59,398 bases of DNA from Gnetum montanum. Lineage: Eukaryota > Streptophyta > Gnetopsida > Gnetales > Gnetaceae. Below, piece after piece: positions 34,687-45,511 of this stretch. The stretch covers positions 227,276 to 286,673 of the forward strand of contig MNCI01022655.1 of assembly GCA_015680685.1 (NCBI GenBank), in the 5' to 3' direction. The position numbers and the translations under genes are program-made. The notes beneath the pieces are model-generated. The model was not told where the DNA came from, ran no database searches, and saw nothing but the letters and a program-made list of their open reading frames with translations. Position 1 is the stretch's first letter. Every line of letters starts with the position of its first letter.

Positions 34687-34687
34687 N
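34687..34687. other. Undetermined base at the edge of LTR homology
   Basis: A single N lies where the 3' LTR alignment ends. A misjoin or collapsed repeat is as likely as a real deletion. Confidence 0.6.
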
Positions 34688-36019
34688 GAGCACAAAAGAA
34701 GAGAAACAAGTCCTTTACAAAGTATATTAGGGGATGTGGACTTATTCGACAGACATGCAAAGTAACATAGAGAAAATAGACAAATACAAAAGTGCTCGAG
34801 CATACAACATTATAGTTGTCTACAAAATTGGGTGTTCATGACAACAAGAAAGAACACCCATGGATCCAAAGGACATCCAATCCATTTTGTCACAAAATAA
34901 TGAGGGAGAGGTAGAAGAGATCCAATAGTCATGAACAATCTCCCGCGAGTGATATAGTTGCATCCTCCTTGGTGAAGATAGTCCCGCTTCCAGTCCACAC
35001 TTCCCACTACAATCACAACAAAACCAAAGATTAGTATATATAGTATATATATAATGGCTGAATACCTTGTCTCGTTGGTGATTTTATCTAGCCAAGTTGT
35101 GATTGTGATAGATTGGTTGCTTTATATTGTTAGTGGAAAGACTGATGAATGGGTTAAGTAAGAGAAGCAATCCATAAAATTTAGAAAAAGCTTAATACAA
35201 GGAATATTGGAAAGAGGGTATTCAGAACAATAAAAAGCAGTTCATTACAAATAGTTGTGAAGGTGCGTACAATTGGATGCCATGGATGGGAAAAATAAAA
35301 ATAATTTAATTGTAACAATGTTTAAGGATGAACTTAACTTAACCAAAACAAAAGATATGCAAGTGGGTTCTCCCCAAAGCAGGCACAAGCCTTTTATGCC
35401 TTTGCATAACTTCAAACCAAGGATTCTGTGGGTACCCTGGATGATTAATGGTTACAAAACGTTAAGTACAAAAACCTAAAAGTAACTAGCTGAGAACCTG
35501 ACACATCAAACCAGATCATTGAATCAAAACATGAAACTAGCAATGAGGTGAGGTATGAAAAGCATAGATGGATGATAGAGAAAGTGAAATGGAGTTCCTA
35601 ATTATGGTTACATGTAGGCCCTTATGGAGTTTGTGATTAAATGACTTGGTAGGATCCATCCCTAGTCCAAAAAAAAATCAACCACTTTCAATGACTTCAC
35701 ATCGACATTCTAAGGCTAGTCCATCCCTTGAGACACAGGAATGCTCCCACAAAACACCCACCATTCCAAATTGGAGTGAAGGTAGGAAGTGAAAAAGTGC
35801 CTTAGTTAGAGGAGACAAGACAAGTCTGATAACTAGTGCTTGTAGCTCTTTAATTTGGTCTAAGGAGTGTGCTTTGAATTCCCATGGTTTCTTCTTGAAT
35901 GAGAACCACACCATGTAAAGACCCATGTGTTTTTTCGCATTTATTTTGTCCAAGGGGTGTGCTTTGAATCCTCATCTCTCTCTCTCTCTCTCTNNNNNNN
36001 NNNNNNNNNNNNNNNNNNN

Positions 36020-36056
<37 letters not shown>

Positions 36057-36738
36057 GATGAGGACCACACCATGCAAGGACTTATTTGACTTCCTATTAG
36101 GACATGACGAGGAATAGTGAGAAGCTTATGAGAACACTCCTACACACAGGAAAACAAAAAAACATGAAGAATACTACATCCCTTTGAAGCCACACCCTAT
36201 CCAAACCTTTGATTCCTTCCCAATTCCAAAAAATACACAAGTCATCAATTTATTAAAGTTGTATTAATAAAGAAGAGATTGTATGCTTCTAAAACAAGGA
36301 AAACCATAGAGCATGTGGATGGGTGGATGATGTGGACTCACTACCTATTACATGAAAAGAAATCATGTCCCAGTCATCAGTAATGACATTCAAAGTTAGA
36401 AACTAGACATCAACAATTAAATTACAAATGAAACAAACCACCATTGAGTAGTGCATTACCATTGTACCTACTGCCTTATTATCAAAAAAAGTAGAGAAAC
36501 ACATCAAACACAAGCAAACATAACCATAAAAGAAAGTAAAAGAGTAGACAATAGATATTGAATATATTAATAATGGTGTAGAACAAAAACTAAGAGAAGA
36601 TCAATAACCTTAAAAATACAAATATGTAAAAAAAAATGTAAAATAAAGAAGATGAAAACAAAAATTTGTAAAATCAAAAATGTGTAAAAAAAAAAGGCCA
36701 AAAGACTGGGGAGCTATGAAAAGTGTTAGTATGGGTGG
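34688..36738 (-). other. T-rich spacer after pol (copy 3)
   Basis: Homologous to 3,439-4,840 (see landmarks there). The part from about 35,050 to 34,688 has no counterpart in copies 1 or 2, where the ORF3 leader stands instead. TTTTGTTGTGATTGTAG before a short open frame at 35,016 looks like a splice acceptor, but the frame (34,810-35,016) is not recognisable. An approximately 90-bp local duplication (35,855-35,935 and 35,944-36,090) flanks a CT repeat. Confidence 0.65.
35975..36053. repeat. (CT)n microsatellite with assembly gap
   Basis: CT repeats at 35,975-35,993 and 36,020-36,053 enclose 26 N. The true length is unknown. Confidence 0.95.
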
Positions 36739-36759
36739 CCATCTCCCCCATGACTAATT
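36739..36759 (-). other. Internal polypurine tract (copy 3)
   Basis: The minus strand reads AATTAGTCATGGGGGAGATGG, directly after pol and about 2 kb before the 3' LTR. Same core as 3,421, 8,353 and 20,343. Confidence 0.65.
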
Positions 36760-39700
36760 TTGAAGGGGGAGATGCAAATGATTGAGGATGGGTATCCATC
36801 TGATGAGGTGCTTGTTGAGTTGGTTGGCTTGAGCTCATGGAAAGGTTTTATTTGTTGAATGTTGAATAATTATTTCTTATTTGGGTTGTTAATTTTGTAG
36901 ATGATCGTGTCCCTAGATGGAAAATTTTCATCAATGATGTAAGGTCCTTCCCACAATGTTTGAAATTTGGTTCATTAGGGTACATGTGTAGGATTCCAAT
37001 AGAGAACCTTGTCTCTTGATTGAAACTTTACTTTTCTTATTTTGAGGTTAGGGTGTTTCTTGTTAAATGCCTTATGCATCTTGTTGGATGACAAGGCCAT
37101 TAATCAATTTCCATCTAGCAAGTTAAGGTTCATCAATCGTTCTTTTTGTGCTAGACTAAGATTTAGGTTATGGTCACCGGCTATAGAGATTGTATGAAGC
37201 TTGGACTGAATGGGCAATGTTGGTAGTTTTCTGTACACAAGCTTATAGGGTGAATAACCTATAGGAAGCTTCCATGTGGAGTGATAGGCCCAAAGGGAAT
37301 CATTTAATTTAATGCTCCAATCCCTTCAATATTTGCTAATGGTAGTGACTTCAGCTTGACCATTAGCTTAGGGGTGATATGGTGTTGTGAGTTTATGTTC
37401 AACCCCCAAGCACTACATTAGTTTCCAAAAACTGACACCTATAAAATGAGTTTCATTATCAGAACTTAACACATGAGGTATACCAAACATGTTTACGATG
37501 TTTTGTTGTACAAACTAAGTAGTGGTGGTGGTGTATAGTCAGTGACAGCTACTGCTTCTGCCCACTTGGTACAATAGTCAACTACAACTATTATATATGC
37601 CATTTCATTTGATAAAGGTGTGATGAAACCCATAAATTTAATTCCAAAAATCTTGAATGACTCGAGAGGTTGTATCCATTGTTCTGGTTCCTCCATTTGA
37701 GTTGTCATCCCACCATCCTTTTGGCAACAATTACAAGTGTGAATGAATTAATGTGCATCCCTAAAGATTGTTGGCAAATATTACCCTACCATAAGGATTT
37801 TTATGGTCGTGCATATCTCAGCATAATGGCCCTCACAAGGACCTTCGTGAGCATCCTGGAGAACACACAGCTGATTCGTATCAAGAACACACTAACATAC
37901 CAGGCCATTGGAATAGATTTTGTAAAGGTTTCCATTAATCTCCAAAAAATACTTGACTTGGTGAAGAAACTGTTGTTTCTTTCTAGTGTCTAGCCCTTGC
38001 AACAATTCTTTCTTCAGCTGATAAATGAGGATGGTGTCATACCATTTTGGTTCATTAGGAATTTATGCATTAATAGCCCCTACAAGGAGAGATTTGTTAG
38101 GGAATTAGTCAAATAAAGGGCTCTTTTTCTCCTTGTCATCCCATCTTAGTCATGATAAGTGATCCATGATCACATTCTTCAAACATTTACGATCTACCAT
38201 CGTAAGATCAAATTCCTATAAAATCATGAGCCATTGTATGACATAGGGGCTTACCATTTGTTTATTCATTAGAAATTGGATGGCTCTATGATGTGTATGC
38301 ATAAACACTTTGTAGCCAAGCACATAGTGTCTAAACTTCTCTAAGGCAAACACCACTACCATCAACTCTTTTTCTATGGTGGTGTAGTTCAATTGTGCAC
38401 CTGCAATGCTCTGGCTTGTGCAGTGAATGTAATATGAATGTTTTTGATCATCCATTTGCATAAGCACTACCCCCAAAGCAAAATTTGATGCATCGGTCAT
38501 CACATGAAATGGTCTAGACCAATCTGGTTCTTGAAGAATGGGGGTTTCAACAAGCTTTTGCTTCAATTTTTGAAATGCTGCTTCACATGCAGGGGTCTAG
38601 ATGAACGATGCATCCTTCTTTGTCAATTCTACCAATGGCTTGGAAATTTTGGAAAAATTCTTGAAGAAGTGCTAATAGTAGCTAGTATGACCAAGAAATG
38701 ACTGCACTTCTTTGATTAAATTAGGTTGGCAGGTTTTTCCTTGGATAACCCTTATTTTTTCAAAGTCCACTTTGATTCCTACTTTTAAAATGCAATGCCC
38801 CAACACTATGCCTTCATGGACCATAAGATGGCTCTTTTGCTAATTGAGCCAGAGGTATGTTTCAACACATCTCTTCAACACCTACTTAAGATAGTTCAGG
38901 GCTTACTCAATGTAGCTCTATAGGTAGAAAAATCATCTATAAAGACTTTTACCCCACTATCGATCTGTTGTTGAAAAATGCTGAGAAGTAATCTTTAAAA
39001 TATAGTCAAGGAATTACATAGACCATATGGCATCTAACGATAAGTAAAAGTCCCCCAAGGACTTGTGAAAGTTGTCTTTGCTTAGTTCTCTAGTGCAATC
39101 TAGATTTGGTTATAATGACTATAAGCATCCAAAAAGTTGTAATAGTAGTGCCTAGAAATGGTGTCTAACACTTGGTCGACGAAAGGTAATAGAAAATGAT
39201 CCTTGAAAGTTGCCATGTTAAGCAGCCAAAAATCAATGCACACCCACCATTTACCTTCCTTCTTGGGTACGATCACAAGTGGACTGACCCACTCACTATC
39301 TATGATAGGATAGATGAATCCTTTCTTGAGGAGTTGTTCAATCTCCTCTTTGACAATTTGCTTTAACTTGGGATTCAAATGTTGTTGCAGCTTAATAGCG
39401 AGGTTGGTGTATATTCAGTGTTGGCATATTCTTGGATCTATCCTAGTGAGTTTGCAATATGACTAGGTGGAGGTTTCTAACCATTTTTCCATAACTTTTA
39501 TCAACTTTTTCTTTTGTTCAATAGCAAGTTTGGCATTAATGATAACTGATCTTTCAGTTTTTAAAAATATGTACTCCATTCTAGCTGGTAGTGTCTTTAA
39601 TTCAAGGGGCTCTTATTTAAAATTGTCAGGAATTTCTAGCTCATCCCAGTTTACATCATCATTTTCTCCTTCAAAGAGCTGGTGATGAACCTGTTCAAGT

Positions 39701-40560
39701 TCATCCTTACTTGCAACATATTCGTACGTGAGGCCCTTAGTAGTTTTCATGCATATTGCGCTACTACTAGAATCAATTGTCAAACATTAGGTGTCTTCTT
39801 ATTTTAGGCTTGCTATGTATAGAAATCTCTGGATCTCAGCTTCTAGTGCACACTACTTGCATGTAGAGATATATGTTTACTTTACTGACCATAACTTCTA
39901 CACACAATGGCACCCTGAATCACTATACATGATACATGGTATTCTCTTCTTCTCGATCTCTCCAAATTCATTTTCTTTTGATATCTCCAAGGAAAGATCT
40001 CTAATGCCCATTTTGGCATCAAAAATACTTAACAACATCCTTCCCATAATAATTAAAAAATTTCACTTGCAGTTCTTCACTTGATTACTAGGAAATCAAT
40101 GGGGTATGACCACCCACAAATGGTGGTGATGATGTCCTCAACCAGTCCCAATGGAATAGTGAGGGATTGGTCTGCCAGTTCTAGCTAGATGTTGCTCTTC
40201 TTCAAGGGAATAAGGTTCCACATTATGTACATCTCATGAAAGATCAAATTAACACCAAAACCAAAGTCAATAAGAGCTTTACAAGGCTCATTCCCAGAAA
40301 TTTGTAAGTAAACTAGGGGACTCCCAAGATCAGCTAATTTTCTGGGCAAGTTACTAGCTTGAATCCAATCAGATACATCATGTGTCAGCATTACAGGATG
40401 GATTTGAGAAGGATTTTGATTTGAAGGAGACTTAGATAAAGAGGAAACAAAGGAAGTTGAAGGAGCAAGGTTACCAACCACCAATGTGTCTAAGGGCTTT
40501 GTTGGACTATGAGGTTGAAAGAATGGTCTTTTCTTTGTTCATGGTTCCGACCTGCTTTAT
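36760..40560 (-). pseudogene. Athila-like pol (protease, RT, RNase H, integrase), copy 3
   Basis: Protease: CKALIDFGFGVNLI near 40,265, the expected D-T/S-G site altered to DFG. RT: NPKLKQIVKEEIEQLLKKG, IYPIIDSEWVSPLVIVPKK and KDHFLLPFVDQVLD (39,378-39,100), the IYPI-DS-WVSP / KDHFPLPFIDQ signature of the Athila lineage; FIDDF near 38,945 is intact. RNase H: VMTDASNFALGVVLMQMDDQ, AQLNYTTIEKELMVVVFALE, ending WLMIL-stop at 38,216. Integrase: CNCCQKDGG, then GIKFMGF with the first Asp changed to Lys, VVDYCTKWAEA, and P-stop-ANG at 37,368. Numerous stops and frameshifts. RNase H and integrase align with 1,719-3,360. Confidence 0.8.
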
Positions 40561-42878
40561 GGGTTAATCGATTATAGATTAATTTCCCTCATAGTATTCC
40601 TTTTTTGTGGTTGTGTAGGCAATTCACCTTGCATGGATAGAGTAAGTGGTAGCTATGTAGGAGGTGGAGGAGTAGGTGCAGGGATAGGAGGTGCATGAGG
40701 GTAGTAGGTGGAATCCTTCCTTGGATAGGATGATTAGTATGTTTCAAGAGGGTAGTTAAGGTTTGTAACTAGCAACATGACCAATGGAGTCCATTGGAGA
40801 TGAAGGTTGTTGAACATAATAACCATAGGGATCTAATTGTCGGTAAGGGTACTATTGCCTTGGAGGTGGCAATGCCCACAATTGTGGTTGTTGCCACTAT
40901 TGGTATAATTCATAAGGTTGTAGTGGAGTTCCACTTGGATAATACTACTATGGTTGGTGGAACTGTCGAGGATTGCCTTGTGGATAAGGAAATATTTTGG
41001 GTGTTTGGCTTTGTGCAAGTCATGGATGTAAGGCATACACCCCAGATTCCTACAAGTATGATATAACTAGACAACATTCCTTAGGATGTTTATATTGGCA
41101 AATGTCACACCTACCATCATCATCTAAGTTACTATTCATAGCCATCTCTATCGTAGCCATTTTACCCTTACCCTTAGATATGACACGTTCAGCTTCCTTA
41201 TGTCTCCAGTGCTCATGCTCATCACTTTGCTCCTTAGACTCTTCATCAATTTTTAAGACCACTTGAAACCTATTATCCATAGAGTCCCATAATTGATCAA
41301 CCTTAGCCATAATTTTTTATTACAATTTCTAGAGTAACAAGGTTTTTTGATTAACCACCTCATCTTTGGTGAATTCATCCTCACTGTCACAAAATTAAAT
41401 CCCCTATTTTTGAATAGAAGGGTCCCTATTGTATTCTTCTACACTTTCACATTTTCTCATTTCTTCCTCCTCCTTAGCTACCTACTCAATTAATTTTTAA
41501 ATCTGACAAGTGCTTAACTCCATCAATCTCCCTTGGGCATAGATGCTAAGGGTTTTCCTAGTTTTAGACCACAACCCATCTATGATGTGGTGAATTTAAT
41601 TAAGCTAAGAGTATCCATGGCTAGGACACCTATGCAATAGAGAGTAGTATCAGCCAATAGTAGCATCCAATGACTCATGATTCCCTTGTTTCGACCCTTG
41701 AGTTTATTTTCTTAGATTGGATACTCAGGAGTATGTTTGATATTTTTCATTGAATAATTCCAACATTGTACTCCACTACCTGATTGATTTTGGTTCCAAG
41801 GATTGATACCAATTTTCTACTTCCTTTGTGAGTGTCCTTGGAAATAATTTTAGCTTTTTCCAATCATTCTCAATATTCTACAAGACACATACATCTTGAA
41901 AGGCTTGAAGATGATTCTACATATCAACATCATATCCTCTGTCAAACTAAGGAATGTTGTTCATGTCCAACCTTTTTATTCTGTTGTCCTTCACATGCTT
42001 TGTTGGAATCTTCACAACTTCTGCAATATTCAACATGCCCTAAGTAGCAAGTAGAGGTTCATCAAGTTCATGATGGTGGTGCCTAAAATATTCTCTACTA
42101 GCCCTTCTTTCTTAATTATGGACATCTCTGTATTACCCACATCTTTAATCATGATTGTCTCGATGGTCCCTTCTATTGTTTTGGTCTAGTCGGCCACCTC
42201 CATCACTATTACTTCTTCTATGGGCACAATTTGAACTAGATGAAGAAGAATATGTTGACGATGAAGGGGAAGAAGAAGGAAAACTTACTTCAAACTGGTT
42301 CTTATCACCCTTCCTTTGATACTAGTGACCATGATTATGATCATGATCTCCTTTGTCCCTCTTTTCTTGACTTGCTTCTCTAGATCCATTTTTTTCATTG
42401 GATCCATTTTGACCAGAACTTGGATTATCGATTGTGGATTGTACATTCTGGTTGAGGGCTCCTTGAACAAAGTCAAAGAGAGGAGAATCACTAAAGAAGT
42501 GGTCACCTTCATCAATTGGGCCAAACGGAGGTTGAAAAATATTTGACGCCTTGCCCTTCAAAAGTTCATATTGGTGTTCCAGCTAATGATCCCTTAATCT
42601 TTGTGCTTTAGTGGGATGAAAATCCCTTAAGTCGAGATCTCGCATCTTGTATTTTCCATGGAGATGTTGAAGCCTGTGTTGCATGAGCATTAGCGGTAGA
42701 AGGGTTAGGTGGCAACACAATGTTGCCTTCCATATCACGTCACTGCATTAGTTCATCTTGATGTAAGATGAAGGTAAAGTCTGGTACATACTCATTAGGA
42801 TGAGCATATACCACCCGGTATTGTTGAGGCATAGAGAACTACCCTAGGTAGAGATGGGCTCCTATGAGAAGAAGACAT
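40561..42878 (-). pseudogene. Athila-like gag, copy 3
   Basis: Probable start ATG at 42,878 (MSSSHRS), matching the position of MSLSQDN in copy 2. Conserved core: MLELFNEKYQTY, LRK-stop-TQ, CPSHG, HHIIDGL, LIE-stop-VAKEEEE (41,480). The open piece 41,310-41,050 holds MATIEMAMNSNLDDDGRCDI and the knuckle CDICQYKHPKECC (41,071-41,109), spacing CX2CX3HX4C as in copy 2. The tail is Pro-rich (YYPHAPPIPAPTPPPPT) and leads into protease without a clear boundary, as expected for a gag-pol fusion. Decayed. Confidence 0.75.
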
Positions 42879-43021
42879 TTTGTGTTAATAAACTTGTAAA
42901 TAATGTGTAGTTAAGGTTTAATTTAATGATAATAATTTTTTTTCATAGGATTTGACTCTTAGGGTTCAAACAACAAGGTTACTAGGTGTTACTAGGTTTA
43001 GATAGCACACGAAGAACTACA

Positions 43022-43041
43022 GTCCCTGGAAACGGCACCAA
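43022..43041 (-). other. Primer-binding site, copy 3
   Basis: The minus strand reads TTGGTGCCGTTTCCAGGGAC directly after the LTR end CACTCATCA. Compare TTGGCACTGTTGCCAAGGAC at 17,877. Confidence 0.75.
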
Positions 43042-43879
43042 TGATGAGTGACAAGGTACCCCTACATCCAACCATATGAATCATAGGCATTCATGTGTGA
43101 TCTGGTCAAATTTCACAAACTATAATTAGTAAGTACACTAGAGCTAAATAGTGTATGCATGTTGTCCATTCGTTGTCTTCCCAATCCCACTTGTGAAGTA
43201 CAATTGTATGGTTAAGTATGACTAAGGCGTAATATTTTTATTATTATTTTTATCAAATTTTTTGTCTAGATTAAGAATGAAGAGTGATTAAATACTACGT
43301 AAAATATGGTCTAATCTAAACTAACACAAGCAATCATTCCCACTTCGTGGACACATCCTGAACTTTATGTGAACACTACTGGGTTGTTAAACGCTAATCA
43401 TTTCTGAGCTACCAACTATCACACGTATGTTATAAGGGGTTATGCTTGTGTATCATAATAAGTTTTTTGATTAATAAAAATTAATTATTTCATAAATAAT
43501 ATTTATGTAAATTGCATAATATATGAATGCATAAGAAAGAAAGTCTCAAGTGCTATAAGGAATGAATCAAAGAGTTCGTCTTTATTGCCAACACAATGGT
43601 GTGCTCAAGTACATCAATGCTTGAATAAAGATTCGTTAACACTTAAACCTCTTGCTATGGACATTGGAAAATATTCTAACTTTCAAATTGACAATTGCAA
43701 GAGTTTCGCTACTTGACTGCTAAAACTTTACTCCCAATTTTGCACCTAGGCGCTGTATTTATAGACCTAGGAGTAACCCTGTGATATCAAATGTACGATA
43801 TCACAACTTGGGCTGCAATATCATGTACCTGATATCGTATCCACCTCGATATCAAAGCATTGAAAAACACAATTTATCA
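43042..43879 (-). mobile_element. 5' LTR of Athila-like copy 3
   Basis: 838 bp. On the minus strand it starts TGATAAATTGTG and ends GTCACTCATCA. Five GATATC or ATATC palindromic words lie between 43,775 and 43,860, upstream of the TATA box. Confidence 0.85.
43756..43763 (-). promoter_or_regulatory. LTR TATA box, copy 3
   Basis: The minus strand reads GGTCTATAAATACAGCG, preceded by clustered GATATC words as in the LTR at 17,029. Confidence 0.7.
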
Positions 43880-43884
43880 ATACC

Positions 43885-45430
43885 TCAATCGAAGCACCAT
43901 CAATTGATTATAATCATAGGAGCTTTTGCCAAGAATCCAAACTAGCATTGAACTATGACAACCAATCCATCCCAAAAATTACATCATAGACCCCGAAGAG
44001 CCATAACATGTAAATCACTAACCCATTTCACACCTTCCAATTCTACTAGCACATTCCTACACATCTAATCAACTCAAGTTTCATGACCCCCAACAAAAGA
44101 TACTATTAACCTAGGAGAAAGAGAATGACATACAAGAGCTACATGATGTGTAATCGTAGGATCTATGAAAGAATGGCTAGCATTGGGATCAAATAACATT
44201 AACATAGCAAAGCCAAAAATCATACCACTTGTCTTCATCACTATGTTTGGCTACACATCCAAAGGCTAGTCTGTTAAGGTATACACTTGTCCTAGAGTCC
44301 TCTTGTCCCCTCCTCTGAGTTGAGTGATCGATGCTTCCCATCCACCTTGAACTAAAGGTTGTTTTCCTTAGCCTCTACCTCCTCCACTATTGCATGCTTA
44401 CTTTGGGCTCTTTCAAGCCTGATGTCGTGGCTTCCCACATGCAAAATAGTTCTGGCAATCTCTTTATAGATGACTAGGGTACCCACATCTATAACAAACA
44501 ATAGCTCCATGACCAACTATAATAGTAGGACCACAAGTGAGTGTTGGGTGCTCTCCTCCATGGCCATGAGCTTGCTTAGAGGGGCCAGGCCTCTCTCTAG
44601 ATGTTAGTCCTCTCCTCTACCCCTATCACCTCTCTCTATGCACTATATCCTCCCACTAAATCCTATCTAAATCCATGGCTATTACTTTATCTTCATCATA
44701 GGAAGTCAATCTGATAGGTAATAGGTGATCCTTCAAAGATCTTCTCAAGCCTCAAACAAACCTATTTGCCTGTGCCTGAGCATCTATCTACATCTAGGAT
44801 ACATAACTACTTAGCTTAGAGAAACAAGCATCATACTCTGCCACAAACCAACTACCTTGATACAAACGGTAGAACTTGTCCTTCTTGTCCTATGCATATT
44901 GGGTGGACACATGAAAAGCTCTAAAAGATGCTAGAAAATCATCCCATGCCACCTCTTGACTAGTCCATCCCTTGGCCTACTCTTTAGTCATCCACTAATG
45001 CTGGGCAATACCAACTAATTGATAAACTACCAAGCAAGTTTGCTAAATTGATGAATAGCCCATCAAATCAAAAGGCTTTTTTGATTCTTCCAACCATTTT
45101 GTAGTCACAATGAGATCCTCAGTGCCATCAAATTTTAGAGATCCCAATTTCCAAAAACTTGTCCACTAGTTCCTTATTAATAAGCTACCTATGTACTTCT
45201 CCTAAGCCTCCATTACCACTACCACTTCCCAGTTCCCTAATTATGGGAGCATGAGTAGCAGCATCACTAGTTGCAACATGCTGCTACATGATCTATAACA
45301 ATTGTTGTATAATATTTGGTTGCCTATTTGCAGGACCATTGCTAGATGTTGGAGGAGGTTTCTCCTATTCATCATTAGGCCCTTCTAGTCTATAGGCCCC
45401 ATCAGCACCATGACCATGTCTACTATACAT
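43885..45430 (-). pseudogene. Chromovirus gag and protease
   Basis: Start ATG at 45,430 (MYSRHGHGADGAYRLEGPND). Core gag: LISKFDGTEDLIVTTKWLEE, KPFDLMGYSS, YQLVGIAQH-WMTKE, AWDDFLASFRAFHVSTQYA, FYRLYQGS-VAEYDACFSKL, typical of Tekay/Del gag. The canonical knuckle CYRCGYPSHL-RDC (CX2CX4HX4C, about 44,455-44,496) has one stop. Protease: the LFDPNASHSFID site, expected D-S/T-G, is changed to DPN (about 44,190). Near 43,960 the YDVIFGMDWLS-type block precedes the insertion of copy 3, and the frame continues on the other side at 33,986. Confidence 0.75.
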
Positions 45431-45490
45431 CTTTGCAACCTGAAATTACACAAATGGGAGAGTACACCCAGCATTGTACAACATTAGGGT

Positions 45491-45508
45491 AAATTAGCTC
45501 TGATACCA
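45491..45508 (-). other. Primer-binding site (initiator Met-tRNA)
   Basis: The minus strand reads TGGTATCAGAGCTAATTT, three bases after the LTR end. TGGTATCAGAGC is the standard plant PBS complementary to the 3' end of initiator methionine tRNA. Confidence 0.9.
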
Positions 45509-45511
45509 CAA

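Larger units (their letters stand above)
33992..43879 (-). mobile_element. Athila-like element nested in the chromovirus (copy 3)
   Basis: 9,888 bp between GTACC (33,987-33,991) and ATACC (43,880-43,884), a five-base target duplication with one transition. Removing it joins the chromovirus protease and RT frames. Minus-strand order: 5' LTR, PBS, gag, protease, RT, RNase H, integrase, internal PPT, spacer, 3' LTR. ORF3, found in copies 1 and 2, is absent here. Undetermined bases at 34,687 and 35,994-36,019 fall inside. Confidence 0.85.

Noticed and set aside
35850-36077. Open frame with Arg-Glu repeats
   Set aside because: Produced by the CT microsatellite and the N run.
1719-42878. A reassigned genetic code with UAG/UAA as glutamine
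   Set aside because: Stops also occur at non-Gln positions, and frameshifts and catalytic-site losses accompany them; decay or a defective source explains the data better. Kept only as one option in the shared-stop finding.
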